32,522 bases of DNA, taken from positions 1 through 32,522 of the forward strand of contig UQJC01000021.1 in the NCBI GenBank assembly GCA_900541335.1, given 5' to 3'. Position numbers and translations under genes: made by a program. Under the pieces are notes generated by a model that had not been told where the DNA came from, did not search any database, and saw only the letters and a list, made by a program, of their open reading frames with translations. Every line of letters begins with the position of its first letter. The stretch's first letter is position 1. The DNA is from an uncultured Prevotella sp. GTDB lineage: Bacteria > Bacteroidota > Bacteroidia > Bacteroidales > Bacteroidaceae. Below, one piece after another: positions 8,838 through 16,079 of the stretch.

Positions 8838-9275
8838 ATGGATAAATCTGCGCTTTTAGATTGCCGCTATCTACGCATGGCACATATCTGGGCCGAAAAT
8901 TCCTATTGTACTCGTCGCCAGGTAGGCGCACTGATTGTTAAGAACAAGATGATTATCAGTGACGGATACAACGGAACGCCTTCAGGCTTTCCCAATGTTT
9001 GTGAGGGAGAGGACGGGCTGACGTTGCCCTATGTGTTGCATGCCGAGGCCAATGCCATTACCAAAATTGCGCGTTCGGGTAATAATTCAGACGGGGCTAC
9101 GCTTTACGTGACGGACTCGCCTTGTATCGAATGTGCCAAACTGATTATTCAGGCAGGTATCGCGCGCGTGGTTTACGCACGCAGTTACCGGCTGACAGAA
9201 GGGATTGACCTTTTGAAAAGAGCGGGCATCGAAGTGGTGCATATTGAACTGCCGGAAATCACGTTGCCCGGTTAA
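8838..9275 (+). CDS. Deoxycytidylate (dCMP) deaminase
   Basis: It converts dCMP to dUMP, feeding thymidylate synthesis; it is a cytosolic zinc enzyme of the ComEB/Dcd family. The 145-aa length is typical. The catalytic zinc motif is H68-A-E70 with PCIEC (C96 and C99 as ligands). The N-terminal CTRRQVGALIVKNKMIISDGYNGTPSGFPN segment, seen at about 24-53, is the family signature that separates dCMP deaminase from cytidine and tRNA deaminases. The ATG lies 47 bases after the M3 peptidase gene, so the two may be cotranscribed. With the downstream 5-formyl-THF cyclo-ligase it fits a nucleotide/one-carbon grouping. Confidence 0.95.
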   Translation: MDKSALLDCRYLRMAHIWAENSYCTRRQVGALIVKNKMIISDGYNGTPSGFPNVCEGEDGLTLPYVLHAEANAITKIARSGNNSDGATLYVTDSPCIECAKLIIQAGIARVVYARSYRLTEGIDLLKRAGIEVVHIELPEITLPG

Positions 9276-9506
9276 GTAGCGCACCTGTTGCGAACCGGAA
9301 AGTGGTTGGGCAGTAGGAATCGCACGGAAGTTACTGCCCGTAGGAATAGTCCGTGGCGAGTATTTGTCCTATTCTGTGGAAGCGTTGCAGGTTAAAAAGT
9401 TTAGGCGGGAGTCCTTCGGGCTTTTAGGTTACACTTTTCAAACGCATGGACTTCTTATACAGGCCTTGTTAGAAGTGCCTAGAATTTCTTCTATTTCATC
9501 ACCATC
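9276..9506 (+). other. Intergenic region with weak terminator
   Basis: GGGCAGTA (9308-9315) pairs with TACTGCCC (9332-9339). A second, short stem AGTCC-TTC-GGGCT (9410-9422) runs into TTTT and is enclosed by AAAAGT/ACTTTT (about 9395-9438). The latter could be a weak terminator for the dCMP deaminase gene. No promoter motif is clear. Confidence 0.35.
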
Positions 9507-11276
9507 ATGATCAAGCATAATAAGAATCGCTTTGTTCCTATCCTCTTATCGTTGGGAGTCGTCGTGGGCATTTTGCTTGGCAGTTTCTTTGCCAACCATT
9601 TCTCTGGAAATCGGTTGAGCATTATCAATAACTCCAGCAATAAGATCTTTGACTTGTTCCATCTGATTGACGACCAGTATGTAGACACTGTTGACATTCC
9701 GGACTTGGTGGAACGCTCGCTGCCACAAATCCTAAAGGAGCTCGATCCGCACTCTACCTACATTACCGCAGCTGAAGTGGAAGAATCGATGCAGGATTTG
9801 AAGGGAAGCTTCTCGGGTATCGGTGTACAGTTTACGCTTTACAACGATACTATCCGCGTGGTGCGTGTGGTGAAGGGAGGACCTTCGGAAAGCGTAGGCT
9901 TGCAGGCGGGGGATCGTATTGTGACCATCAACGGCGAGAAGTATGTGGGCGATACGATTACCAATGCGGGTACGATGAAACGTCTGAAGGGACCCAAGGG
10001 TACGACGGCTTGCTTGGGCATCAAGCGTGCAGGTAAAGCGAAGTTACAGACCTTTAATATCTTGCGTGGTGATGTGCCCGTGAAGACAATTGACGCGGTG
10101 TACATGGCGACGCCGACCATTGGGTACATTCGCATCAACAGTTTTGGGGATACGACTTACGCAGAATTTTTGGCAGCCCTCGCCAAGTTGCAGACCGAAG
10201 GTTTTGAAAACTTGATTATTGACTTGCGCGGTAATCCGGGTGGCTACATGGAAACGGCGACAAAAATTGCCAATGACTTTTTGCCGAAAAATTCGCTGAT
10301 TGTCTATACCAAGGGACGCAAATCGGCGCGACAGGAATACCGTACGGACGGACGCGGTGCTTACCAGAGCATGCCGCTCGTGGTGTTGGTCGACGAAACG
10401 TCTGCTTCGGCCAGCGAAATTCTGGCTGGAGCTATTCAGGACAACGACCGTGGCATGATTGTCGGTCGTCGCTCATTTGGCAAGGGCTTGGTACAGGTGC
10501 CGATTGAATTTCCTGACGGTTCGATGCTTCGATTGACTACGGCACGTTATTATACGCCTTCGGGTCGTTGTGTGCAGAAGCCTTACAAGCCTGGTCAGGA
10601 GGAAGATTACGAGGCTGATCTCATTCTGCGTGCCGAACACGGGGAATATTACTCGGCTGACAGTATTAAAACTTCTGGTGAACAGTATCGGACACGACTC
10701 GGACGCATTGTTTACGGTGGCGGTGGTATTGTGCCGGATGTCTTCATCCCTCGCGATACGACGGGCATCACGAGTTACTTCCGTGAAGCTTACCTGAGCG
10801 GTATGCTTTATCAGTTTGCCTACGATTTTGTAGACAAAAACCGCGAGAAACTGAGCGATTGCAAGACCTTGGAGGACTTGCAGAAGTTCTTGAAATATAA
10901 ACGCCTCGTCGAACAGTTTGCACAGTTTGCAGCTAAGAACGGATTGAAGCGTCGCAACTTGATGTTGGCGCGTTCGCGTAAGCTGATTGAGTCGTATGTG
11001 ACGGCTACGATTGTGACCGACGTGTTGGACGACAGCGAGGCGGCAGAATATATTAACCAAACAGATCCGGCCGTGCTCCGGGCTATCGGTTTGCTGGAGG
11101 CAGGCGAAGCTTTCCCGAAACTTCCAGAAAAAGGAAAGCCAGGGAAGAAGGTGGCCAACCTCTTTCGGGTGCCACAGCTTTTGCCTCAGGGGCGTGCCGC
11201 TTATGCGCAGACGACCGGAGACGCTCCTTCTATCTATGCCCTATGTCCGAGAAAAGTACGCTTCGTAAAAGCATAA
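9507..11276 (+). CDS. S41-family C-terminal processing protease
   Basis: This is a Ser/Lys-dyad protease that trims C-termini of exported or envelope proteins. The 589-aa protein has an N-terminal membrane anchor (about 9-30, FVPILLSLGVVVGILLGSFF), a helical segment, a PDZ domain (about 100-185, with SFSGIGVQF and GLQAGDRIVTING) and the S41 catalytic domain (about 190-380). By alignment to E. coli Tsp the catalytic residues are S301 (in SASASE), D312 and K326 (in SFGKG), all present. The roughly 150-residue C-terminal helical tail is typical of Bacteroidetes CtpA-like proteins. The active domain should face the periplasm. Its last 34 bases overlap the next gene, so the two are likely translationally coupled. 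Confidence 0.93.
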   Translation: MIKHNKNRFVPILLSLGVVVGILLGSFFANHFSGNRLSIINNSSNKIFDLFHLIDDQYVDTVDIPDLVERSLPQILKELDPHSTYITAAEVEESMQDLKGSFSGIGVQFTLYNDTIRVVRVVKGGPSESVGLQAGDRIVTINGEKYVGDTITNAGTMKRLKGPKGTTACLGIKRAGKAKLQTFNILRGDVPVKTIDAVYMATPTIGYIRINSFGDTTYAEFLAALAKLQTEGFENLIIDLRGNPGGYMETATKIANDFLPKNSLIVYTKGRKSARQEYRTDGRGAYQSMPLVVLVDETSASASEILAGAIQDNDRGMIVGRRSFGKGLVQVPIEFPDGSMLRLTTARYYTPSGRCVQKPYKPGQEEDYEADLILRAEHGEYYSADSIKTSGEQYRTRLGRIVYGGGGIVPDVFIPRDTTGITSYFREAYLSGMLYQFAYDFVDKNREKLSDCKTLEDLQKFLKYKRLVEQFAQFAAKNGLKRRNLMLARSRKLIESYVTATIVTDVLDDSEAAEYINQTDPAVLRAIGLLEAGEAFPKLPEKGKPGKKVANLFRVPQLLPQGRAAYAQTTGDAPSIYALCPRKVRFVKA

Positions 11277-11782
11277 GAGAACAGGTTGGCCAACTCACGG
11301 ACGAGCTTCGTCAGCAAGAGTCAGTTGTGGTATTGGAGAAGTTGGCGGCTCATCCGCTCTTTCAGCGTGCCCGCACGGTGATGCTGTATTATTCCCTGCC
11401 CGACGAAGTGGCAACCCATGAGTTTGTAGCGCATTGGGCCACGCGTAAGCAAGTGGTATTACCTGTGGTCAAAGGTGACGATTTGGAATTGCGCCTTTAC
11501 CGTTCGCCCGAGGCGATGGAAGATTCTTCCTTCCATATCCAAGTGCCCACGGGCGAAGCCTTTACTGACTGGGCTTCCATCGACTTGATTGTGGTGCCGG
11601 GGATGGCATTTGACGCAGCTGGCCATCGCATGGGGCGGGGAAGAGGTTACTACGACCGCTTCCTGAGTCAAGAGGCAGTACGGACTTGTCCCAAACTGGG
11701 TATTTGCTTTCGCTGTCAGCTCTGCGAGGCTGTTCCCTTCGAGACGCACGATGTGCCGATGGACGCGGTGCTTGTTCCGTGA
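11243..11782 (+). CDS. 5-formyltetrahydrofolate cyclo-ligase
   Basis: It uses ATP to convert 5-formyl-THF to 5,10-methenyl-THF, recovering a dead-end folate for one-carbon metabolism in the cytoplasm. The 179-aa length fits. The N-terminal KSTLRKSIREQ contributes to nucleotide binding, and the signature MGRGRGYYDRFL (about 129-140) binds phosphate. The ATG lies inside the 3' end of the S41 protease gene in another frame, 34 bases before that gene's end. dCMP deaminase two genes upstream shares the thymidylate/folate theme. Confidence 0.95.
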   Translation: MSEKSTLRKSIREQVGQLTDELRQQESVVVLEKLAAHPLFQRARTVMLYYSLPDEVATHEFVAHWATRKQVVLPVVKGDDLELRLYRSPEAMEDSSFHIQVPTGEAFTDWASIDLIVVPGMAFDAAGHRMGRGRGYYDRFLSQEAVRTCPKLGICFRCQLCEAVPFETHDVPMDAVLVP

Positions 11783-11836
11783 ACAGGTTACAAGCGCTTG
11801 GCGCCTGGCAACCGTAATATGAAATAACAGAAGATA

Positions 11837-12328
11837 ATGACCTTACATGATATAGAAGTTTCAGAAGCTTCGCAGGAGGTGGTGGAATCGCTTTCCTGTG
11901 GTGACGGAACGAAACGCTTACCTACTGATCTTTACTTTGAATTTGAAGCCCATGCTGACGAACGGGGCGTGTTGACAGTGGCTCAGGCGGTAGACGATGC
12001 TTATTTGCCATTCACGGTGGAGCGTATCTTTTGGATTACGCAAGTGCCGGCTGACGAAAGCAGAGGGATGCATGCACACCGTACTTGCTGGGAAGCTTTG
12101 GTTGCGGCGAGTGGTAGCTTTAAAGTCAAAATAGATGACGGCATCCATCCGCCTGTAGTCTACCAGCTCGACTCTCCGCAAAAGGGCGTACTGATTCCTC
12201 CGATGGTGTGGTGTGAATTGTACGACTTTACCCCTTCTACCGTTTGTCTTTGTCTAGCTTCGGGCAAGTATGACAAGGAAGGCTATCTCAGCAACTACGC
12301 CGACTTTCAGCAAGCGGTGCGGGGGTAA
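11837..12328 (+). CDS. WxcM/FdtA-type cupin, dTDP-4-keto-6-deoxyhexose 3,4-ketoisomerase
   Basis: FdtA/QdtA enzymes shift the keto group of dTDP-4-keto-6-deoxyglucose from C4 to C3, which lets an aminotransferase put an amine on C3. The 163-aa protein has an N-terminal extension of about 30 residues, then one cupin domain: HADERGVLTVAQ (39-50), the catalytic pair in SRGMHAHRTCWE (H79, H81), ASGSFKVKIDDG and PPMVWCELYDF. Classical FdtA has RGxHAHKxxxQ; here the Q position is E86, which is worth noting. The acyltransferase and aminotransferase that follow complete a 3-amino sugar route. Whether the product is the gluco or galacto isomer (QdtA or FdtA) cannot be told. An 8-bp hairpin, AAGGAACG-GGG-CGTTCCTT (12327-12345), overlaps the stop codon. 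Confidence 0.85.
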   Translation: MTLHDIEVSEASQEVVESLSCGDGTKRLPTDLYFEFEAHADERGVLTVAQAVDDAYLPFTVERIFWITQVPADESRGMHAHRTCWEALVAASGSFKVKIDDGIHPPVVYQLDSPQKGVLIPPMVWCELYDFTPSTVCLCLASGKYDKEGYLSNYADFQQAVRG

Positions 12329-12479
12329 GGAACGGGGCGTTCCTTCGTAGCGGTGAGGAACACTCGGAGCGGATTGGGATAAAGGGCAAAGCAAGCCATG
12401 GGCTTTGACGAATTCCTTATGGATACATTCCCTCATCAACGGTCATTCGTTGTGAATGTCCGAATCAATTGCGTAGTAT

Positions 12480-13499
12480 ATGAAATACCAGTTACAGGTT
12501 TATACCCCTGATTGGAAAGGGCTTTGGGACGATGCTATCGAGCAGGTAAGGCAATCTTCCTTTCTCTTTAAGCGTGACTTTATGGATTACCATAGTGATC
12601 GCTTTCAAGATATTTCGGTGCTATTTCTGAATACGGAAGGTCGTGTGGTGGCATGCTTTCCGGCCAATGTTTCCCGTTCCGAAGCGCATACCGTAGAGTC
12701 GCATGGAGGGCTGACCTATGGTGGGCTCTTGACTTTACCCGAAGTAACCGCTGAAGTGACCTGTGAGATGATGGAAACCCTTTGGTTGCACTATCAAGGA
12801 TTGGGTTACAAGCAGTTGCGATACAAGTCGGTTCCACATATCTATCGTCGCTATCCGGCAGAAGAAGATCTTTACGCCCTGTACCGGTTGGGGGCGCGCC
12901 TGGTTGCTCGTTCCATTTCGTCGGTGATAGACTTACGTCAGCCTTATACGCTCAGTAAACTCCGTAAACGCAAGGTAAAAAAGGCGCAGAAATATGGCCT
13001 GACCCGTACGGGAGACTTGGTTTACTTGTCAGACTTTTGGCAAATGCTGGCGGAGGTGTTGCAACAACGCCATGGAACCCTGCCTGTTCACAGTCTGGAG
13101 GAACTCCAATTGCTTTGCGAGCGTTTTCCCGAACGAATCCGATTGTGTACGGTTCACGCAGACACGACCCTTTTGCCTGCAACGGAAGTGCAGACGACCG
13201 AAACTCTCTGTGCACCCTCGAAGACGATGGTGGCGGGCTGTTTGCTCTTCTTGACCGACAAAGTAGTACACGTGCAATACATAGCAGCGAACGACTTGGG
13301 TTGTAAAATCGGTGCGCTCGATTGGTTGTTTGACCAATTGATTCAAGACGCGCAAGCCTCTGCCGAGCACGTGCCCTTCTTTGACTTCGGTATTTCGACC
13401 GAAGCGGGCGGACAAGTCTTGAACGGCGGATTGATATTCCAGAAAGAAGGTTTTGGAGCACGTGCCATTTGCTATGACACGTATGCTATTCAGTCATAG
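12480..13499 (+). CDS. FemAB/GNAT-like N-acyltransferase of the sugar cluster
   Basis: The protein has 339 aa and no signal peptide or membrane segment. It looks like a double-GNAT FemAB-related fold (Acetyltransf_6 type): an N-terminal half with GLTYGGLLTLPEV and KQLRYKSVPHIYRRYP (about 80-130), a basic linker KLRKRKVKKAQKYGL (about 160-174), and a C-terminal half with VAGCLLFL, VVHVQYIAANDLG and FFDFGISTEAGG...LNGGLIFQKEGFGAR. The last block is what I remember from GNAT proteins in Bacteroidetes polysaccharide loci. Its place between the ketoisomerase and the aminotransferase suggests that it acylates the 3-amino sugar, a job done by a left-handed beta-helix enzyme (FdtC/QdtC) in the characterised pathways. 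Substrate and acyl donor are inference. Confidence 0.7.
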   Translation: MKYQLQVYTPDWKGLWDDAIEQVRQSSFLFKRDFMDYHSDRFQDISVLFLNTEGRVVACFPANVSRSEAHTVESHGGLTYGGLLTLPEVTAEVTCEMMETLWLHYQGLGYKQLRYKSVPHIYRRYPAEEDLYALYRLGARLVARSISSVIDLRQPYTLSKLRKRKVKKAQKYGLTRTGDLVYLSDFWQMLAEVLQQRHGTLPVHSLEELQLLCERFPERIRLCTVHADTTLLPATEVQTTETLCAPSKTMVAGCLLFLTDKVVHVQYIAANDLGCKIGALDWLFDQLIQDAQASAEHVPFFDFGISTEAGGQVLNGGLIFQKEGFGARAICYDTYAIQS

Positions 13500-13501
13500 A
13501 A

Positions 13502-13624
13502 GGCTGGGGCTATTAATGATCAGTTGTTCTGTTGAAGGTTGAAGAGTTTAGATTGAAAGTCATCGGCTTGATGAATAAGCTTTTAAACTCATCAACTCCT
13601 AAACTGTAATTTATAGAACACTCC
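13502..13624 (+). repeat. Dispersed palindromic element, copy 3
   Basis: This 123-bp copy begins two bases after the acyltransferase stop codon with GGCTGGGGCTATTAATGATC and ends ATTTATAGAACACTCC. It aligns without gaps to the reverse complement of copy 4, about 85% identical by eye (roughly 19 differences). The two halves fold back: TTGAAGAGTTTA opposite TAAACTCATCAA, and CTATTAAT opposite ATTTATAG. Confidence 0.9.
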
Positions 13625-13687
13625 AGAGGCTTTTTATTCACCTATGTACCGTAGGCAGTGCCTCAGACAGCCTGTTGGACTTCAATG

Positions 13688-13719
13688 AGAAGGGCAATTG
13701 GAAGCAGTTGCCGTCTTCT
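13688..13719 (+). promoter_or_regulatory. Strong hairpin just upstream of the aminotransferase
   Basis: AGAAG-GGCAATTG (13688-13700) pairs with CAGTTGCC-CTTCT (13705-13719), 13 pairs including one T-G, with a 2-base bulge and loop GAAG. It ends 31 bases before the ATG. The following GTTATTATT is T-rich but not a clean T-run, so it may be a weak terminator/attenuator or a translation-level element. Confidence 0.4.
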
Positions 13720-13750
13720 GTTATTATTGCATATTCTTATCTTACTGTTT

Positions 13751-14866
13751 ATGATTCCCTTTCTTCCCTTACAGCAAATCAATCATCGTTATGAACCCGC
13801 GCTTTCGGCAGCTATACAGCGTGTCGTGGACAGTGGGTGGTACCTGTTAGGGAAGGAAGTAGAACGTTTTGAACATGACTTTGCTGCTTATGTGGGTACG
13901 AGTCATTGTGTCGGTGTTGCCAATGGCCTTGACGCTTTGACATTGGCGTTGATGGCCATGAAGGACTACTTCGGTTGGGAAACAGAGGCGCAAGTGATTG
14001 TGCCGAACATGACGTTTGTGGCTACGGCAGAGGCTGTCGTGCGCGCAGGCCTGGTACCCGTCTTTGCTGAAGTGGATGACTCGGCTTTGCTCACGGTAGA
14101 GGCTGTTGACGCTGTTTATACTTCGCGAGTAAGGGCCGTGATTCCCGTACATTTGTATGGGAAAATGGCTCCCATGCCAGCTTTAAAGGCTTGGGCAGAT
14201 GCGCATCAAGTACAATTGTTGGAAGATGCGGCACAGGCACATGGTGCTGCATGCGAAGGTATCAAAGCCGGTGCATGGGGAATCATGGCGGCATTCAGTT
14301 TTTATCCTGGAAAAAATCTTGGCGCATTGGGCGACGGTGGTGCGGTAACAGTGTCGAACGAAGCGTTGGCACGACGTGTCCGCATGTTGGCTAATTATGG
14401 AGCGGAACGCAAGTATCACCACACGGCTTTGGGCATGAACAGCCGCTTGGACGAGATTCAAGCAGCGGTGTTGAATGTCAAATTGCCGCATTTGGATGCC
14501 GACAATCGACGTAGACGCGAGATTGCTGCGATTTATGCGTCCCACATCAGCCATCCGTTAGTGCGTCTTCCCTATGATGGGGAAACTGAAACCAGTGTGT
14601 TTCATATCTATGCGCTTCGCACTGCCCATCGCGAGGCTTTACAGGCGCATTTGGCGGAAGCAGGGATTCAAACTTTGATTCACTATCCCTTTGCGCTCAC
14701 CCAACAGCCGGCTTTGGCACCTTATGCAAGTGAAGCTGGTACTTCCGAAAGCCCCTCTTGGGCGTTGAAATGGGCTGCAGAAGAATTGAGTTTGCCCATT
14801 TCACCGGTCATGACTGATGCTGAAGCCCTCGAAGTTTGTGAAGTAGTCAATAGCTTCCGTGCGTAA
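13751..14866 (+). CDS. DegT/DnrJ/EryC1-family sugar aminotransferase
   Basis: This PLP enzyme transfers an amino group, usually from glutamate, to a keto-sugar nucleotide; here probably C3 of a dTDP-3-keto-6-deoxyhexose (FdtB/QdtB role), given the FdtA-like gene two positions upstream. I start at ATG 13751, giving 371 aa (family about 365-390), instead of a GTG 93 bases upstream whose leucine-rich extension has no counterpart. Visible motifs are ANGLDALTLAL (58-68, cofactor phosphate), EDAAQAHGA (158-166, PLP ring) and SFYPGKNLGALGDGG with Schiff-base lysine K188, followed by NYGAERKYHHTALGMNSRLDEIQAA. The 251-base gap to the acyltransferase gene holds repeat copy 3 and a hairpin. Confidence 0.92.
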   Translation: MIPFLPLQQINHRYEPALSAAIQRVVDSGWYLLGKEVERFEHDFAAYVGTSHCVGVANGLDALTLALMAMKDYFGWETEAQVIVPNMTFVATAEAVVRAGLVPVFAEVDDSALLTVEAVDAVYTSRVRAVIPVHLYGKMAPMPALKAWADAHQVQLLEDAAQAHGAACEGIKAGAWGIMAAFSFYPGKNLGALGDGGAVTVSNEALARRVRMLANYGAERKYHHTALGMNSRLDEIQAAVLNVKLPHLDADNRRRREIAAIYASHISHPLVRLPYDGETETSVFHIYALRTAHREALQAHLAEAGIQTLIHYPFALTQQPALAPYASEAGTSESPSWALKWAAEELSLPISPVMTDAEALEVCEVVNSFRA

Positions 14867-14892
14867 GTCTGTCGTTTCTTTCTAATACATTG

Positions 14893-14900
14893 TAATTTTG
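14893..14900 (+). promoter_or_regulatory. Candidate -7 element for the glycosyltransferase genes
   Basis: TAATTTTG matches TAnnTTTG, about 110 bases before the first glycosyltransferase ATG. A -33 TTTG is not found at the normal distance, so the site is tentative. Confidence 0.35.
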
Positions 14901-15010
14901 CTGTAGAACAGAAGAAAGAGTTACATCTGACTTTGTAACTTGCTGTGGTTCTGTTGATAGTTTTTCTATTCTTTGTTCTTAATTGTAATCTCTCTAAATA
15001 CTATACTTTT

Positions 15011-15823
15011 ATGACACTTGATATTCTGATTTGTTCGCTCAATAAAGGTATTGTCCGCGTGCAAGATGTGTTGTTGCCTCCTCAGGAAGGCGTGAGATAC
15101 ATTGTGTCATACCAATACACGGATGAGCGTTACCTTGACCTTATTCCGAAGGTGCTTCACGAACGTCGGGATGTATCCATTTACAAGTATATGGGTCAGG
15201 GACTTTCTGCTAACCGTAACTTTGCCTTAGATAAGTCAACGGCTGACCTGGTGATGTATGCCGATGACGATGCACATATTCTTCCCGAAACGCCGGCTAC
15301 CGTGTTGCGCCGCTTTGAGGAAGATCCTTCACTCGATGTCGCCTTCTTTTGTGCTACTACCTATACGGGTAAACCCTTGAAGAACTATCCCAATGAAGCT
15401 TTCCGTCTCTATGCAATGCCGACGGCTTACACGGTTTCGGCACTGGAGATGGTTTGCCGTCGTGTCAAAGTTCAAGGCAAGATTCGATTTGATGAACGCT
15501 TCGGACTTGGCACTAAATTCCTCACTTGTGGCGAGGAAGAAATTTGGCTCGTAGATGCCCTTCATGCCGGACTTCACCTTCATTACTTTCCCGATAAGAT
15601 TGTCGAAACGAGTACGATGCTGAAGAAGTCGCTCGTCTATGTCGACAGCGGGGTACAAAGGAGTCGTGGTGCGATTGCTTATTACCTTTACGGCAACAAG
15701 GCTTGGTGGATTTGTCTTAAATTTGCTTTGACCAGTGCCCATAAGGGATATTGTCATTTCCTTCCCATGATGCGTCATTTGGCAGAAGGTATTCATTTCA
15801 TGGAACGCACAGGTAAAAAGTAG
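15011..15823 (+). CDS. GT-A glycosyltransferase 1 of the glycan cluster
   Basis: The likely start is ATG 15011 (270 aa); the GTG 66 bases upstream would add a hydrophobic stretch absent from the paralogue. The fold is GT-A: MTLDILICSLNKG strand, LLPPQEGVRYIVSYQ (21-35), GLSANRNFALDKS (64-76), the metal-binding DDD at 85-87 in MYADDDAH, and a C-terminal FDERFGLG...CGEEE block (173-177) that probably holds the catalytic base. It lacks membrane segments and should work at the inner face of the cytoplasmic membrane, transferring a sugar onto a lipid-linked glycan. The next gene shares the same motif set. Donor and linkage cannot be predicted. Confidence 0.8.
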   Translation: MTLDILICSLNKGIVRVQDVLLPPQEGVRYIVSYQYTDERYLDLIPKVLHERRDVSIYKYMGQGLSANRNFALDKSTADLVMYADDDAHILPETPATVLRRFEEDPSLDVAFFCATTYTGKPLKNYPNEAFRLYAMPTAYTVSALEMVCRRVKVQGKIRFDERFGLGTKFLTCGEEEIWLVDALHAGLHLHYFPDKIVETSTMLKKSLVYVDSGVQRSRGAIAYYLYGNKAWWICLKFALTSAHKGYCHFLPMMRHLAEGIHFMERTGKK

Positions 15824-15858
15824 GTGAGTCATAGGTACTCAGCCTGATGATCTGTGTA

Positions 15859-15906
15859 TTGAAAGCGTAGGGGAGGTGTTGAGAATGCTTCCCCTTTCAA
15901 TTTTTT
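15859..15906 (+). terminator. Probable intrinsic terminator after glycosyltransferase 1
   Basis: TTGAA (15859-15863) and AGGGGA (15869-15874) pair with TTCAA (15896-15900) and TCCCCT (15890-15895), and six T follow (15901-15906). It suggests that glycosyltransferases 1 and 2 are separate transcripts or that 2 is expressed at a lower level. Confidence 0.6.
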
Positions 15907-16079
15907 CTATATCGTCTGTTTCGTTCGAAGTTTATCCTTTGCATCTTCGGCTTTTTTACTCCTTTGTTTGAGATTGCTCTTTTCGCGCTTCGTTTTCCAC
16001 TCACTTTGGGAGAACAGATTTCCTGAAAAGTAGCGTTGGCTTTATCTTGAGTCCTCCATCCAGTTCTTGCTATTCGGTT

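Noticed and set aside
13658..13750. N-terminal leucine-rich extension of the aminotransferase from a GTG
   Set aside because: Soluble DegT enzymes have no such segment; the extension overlaps a strong hairpin, and ATG 13751 fits the family.
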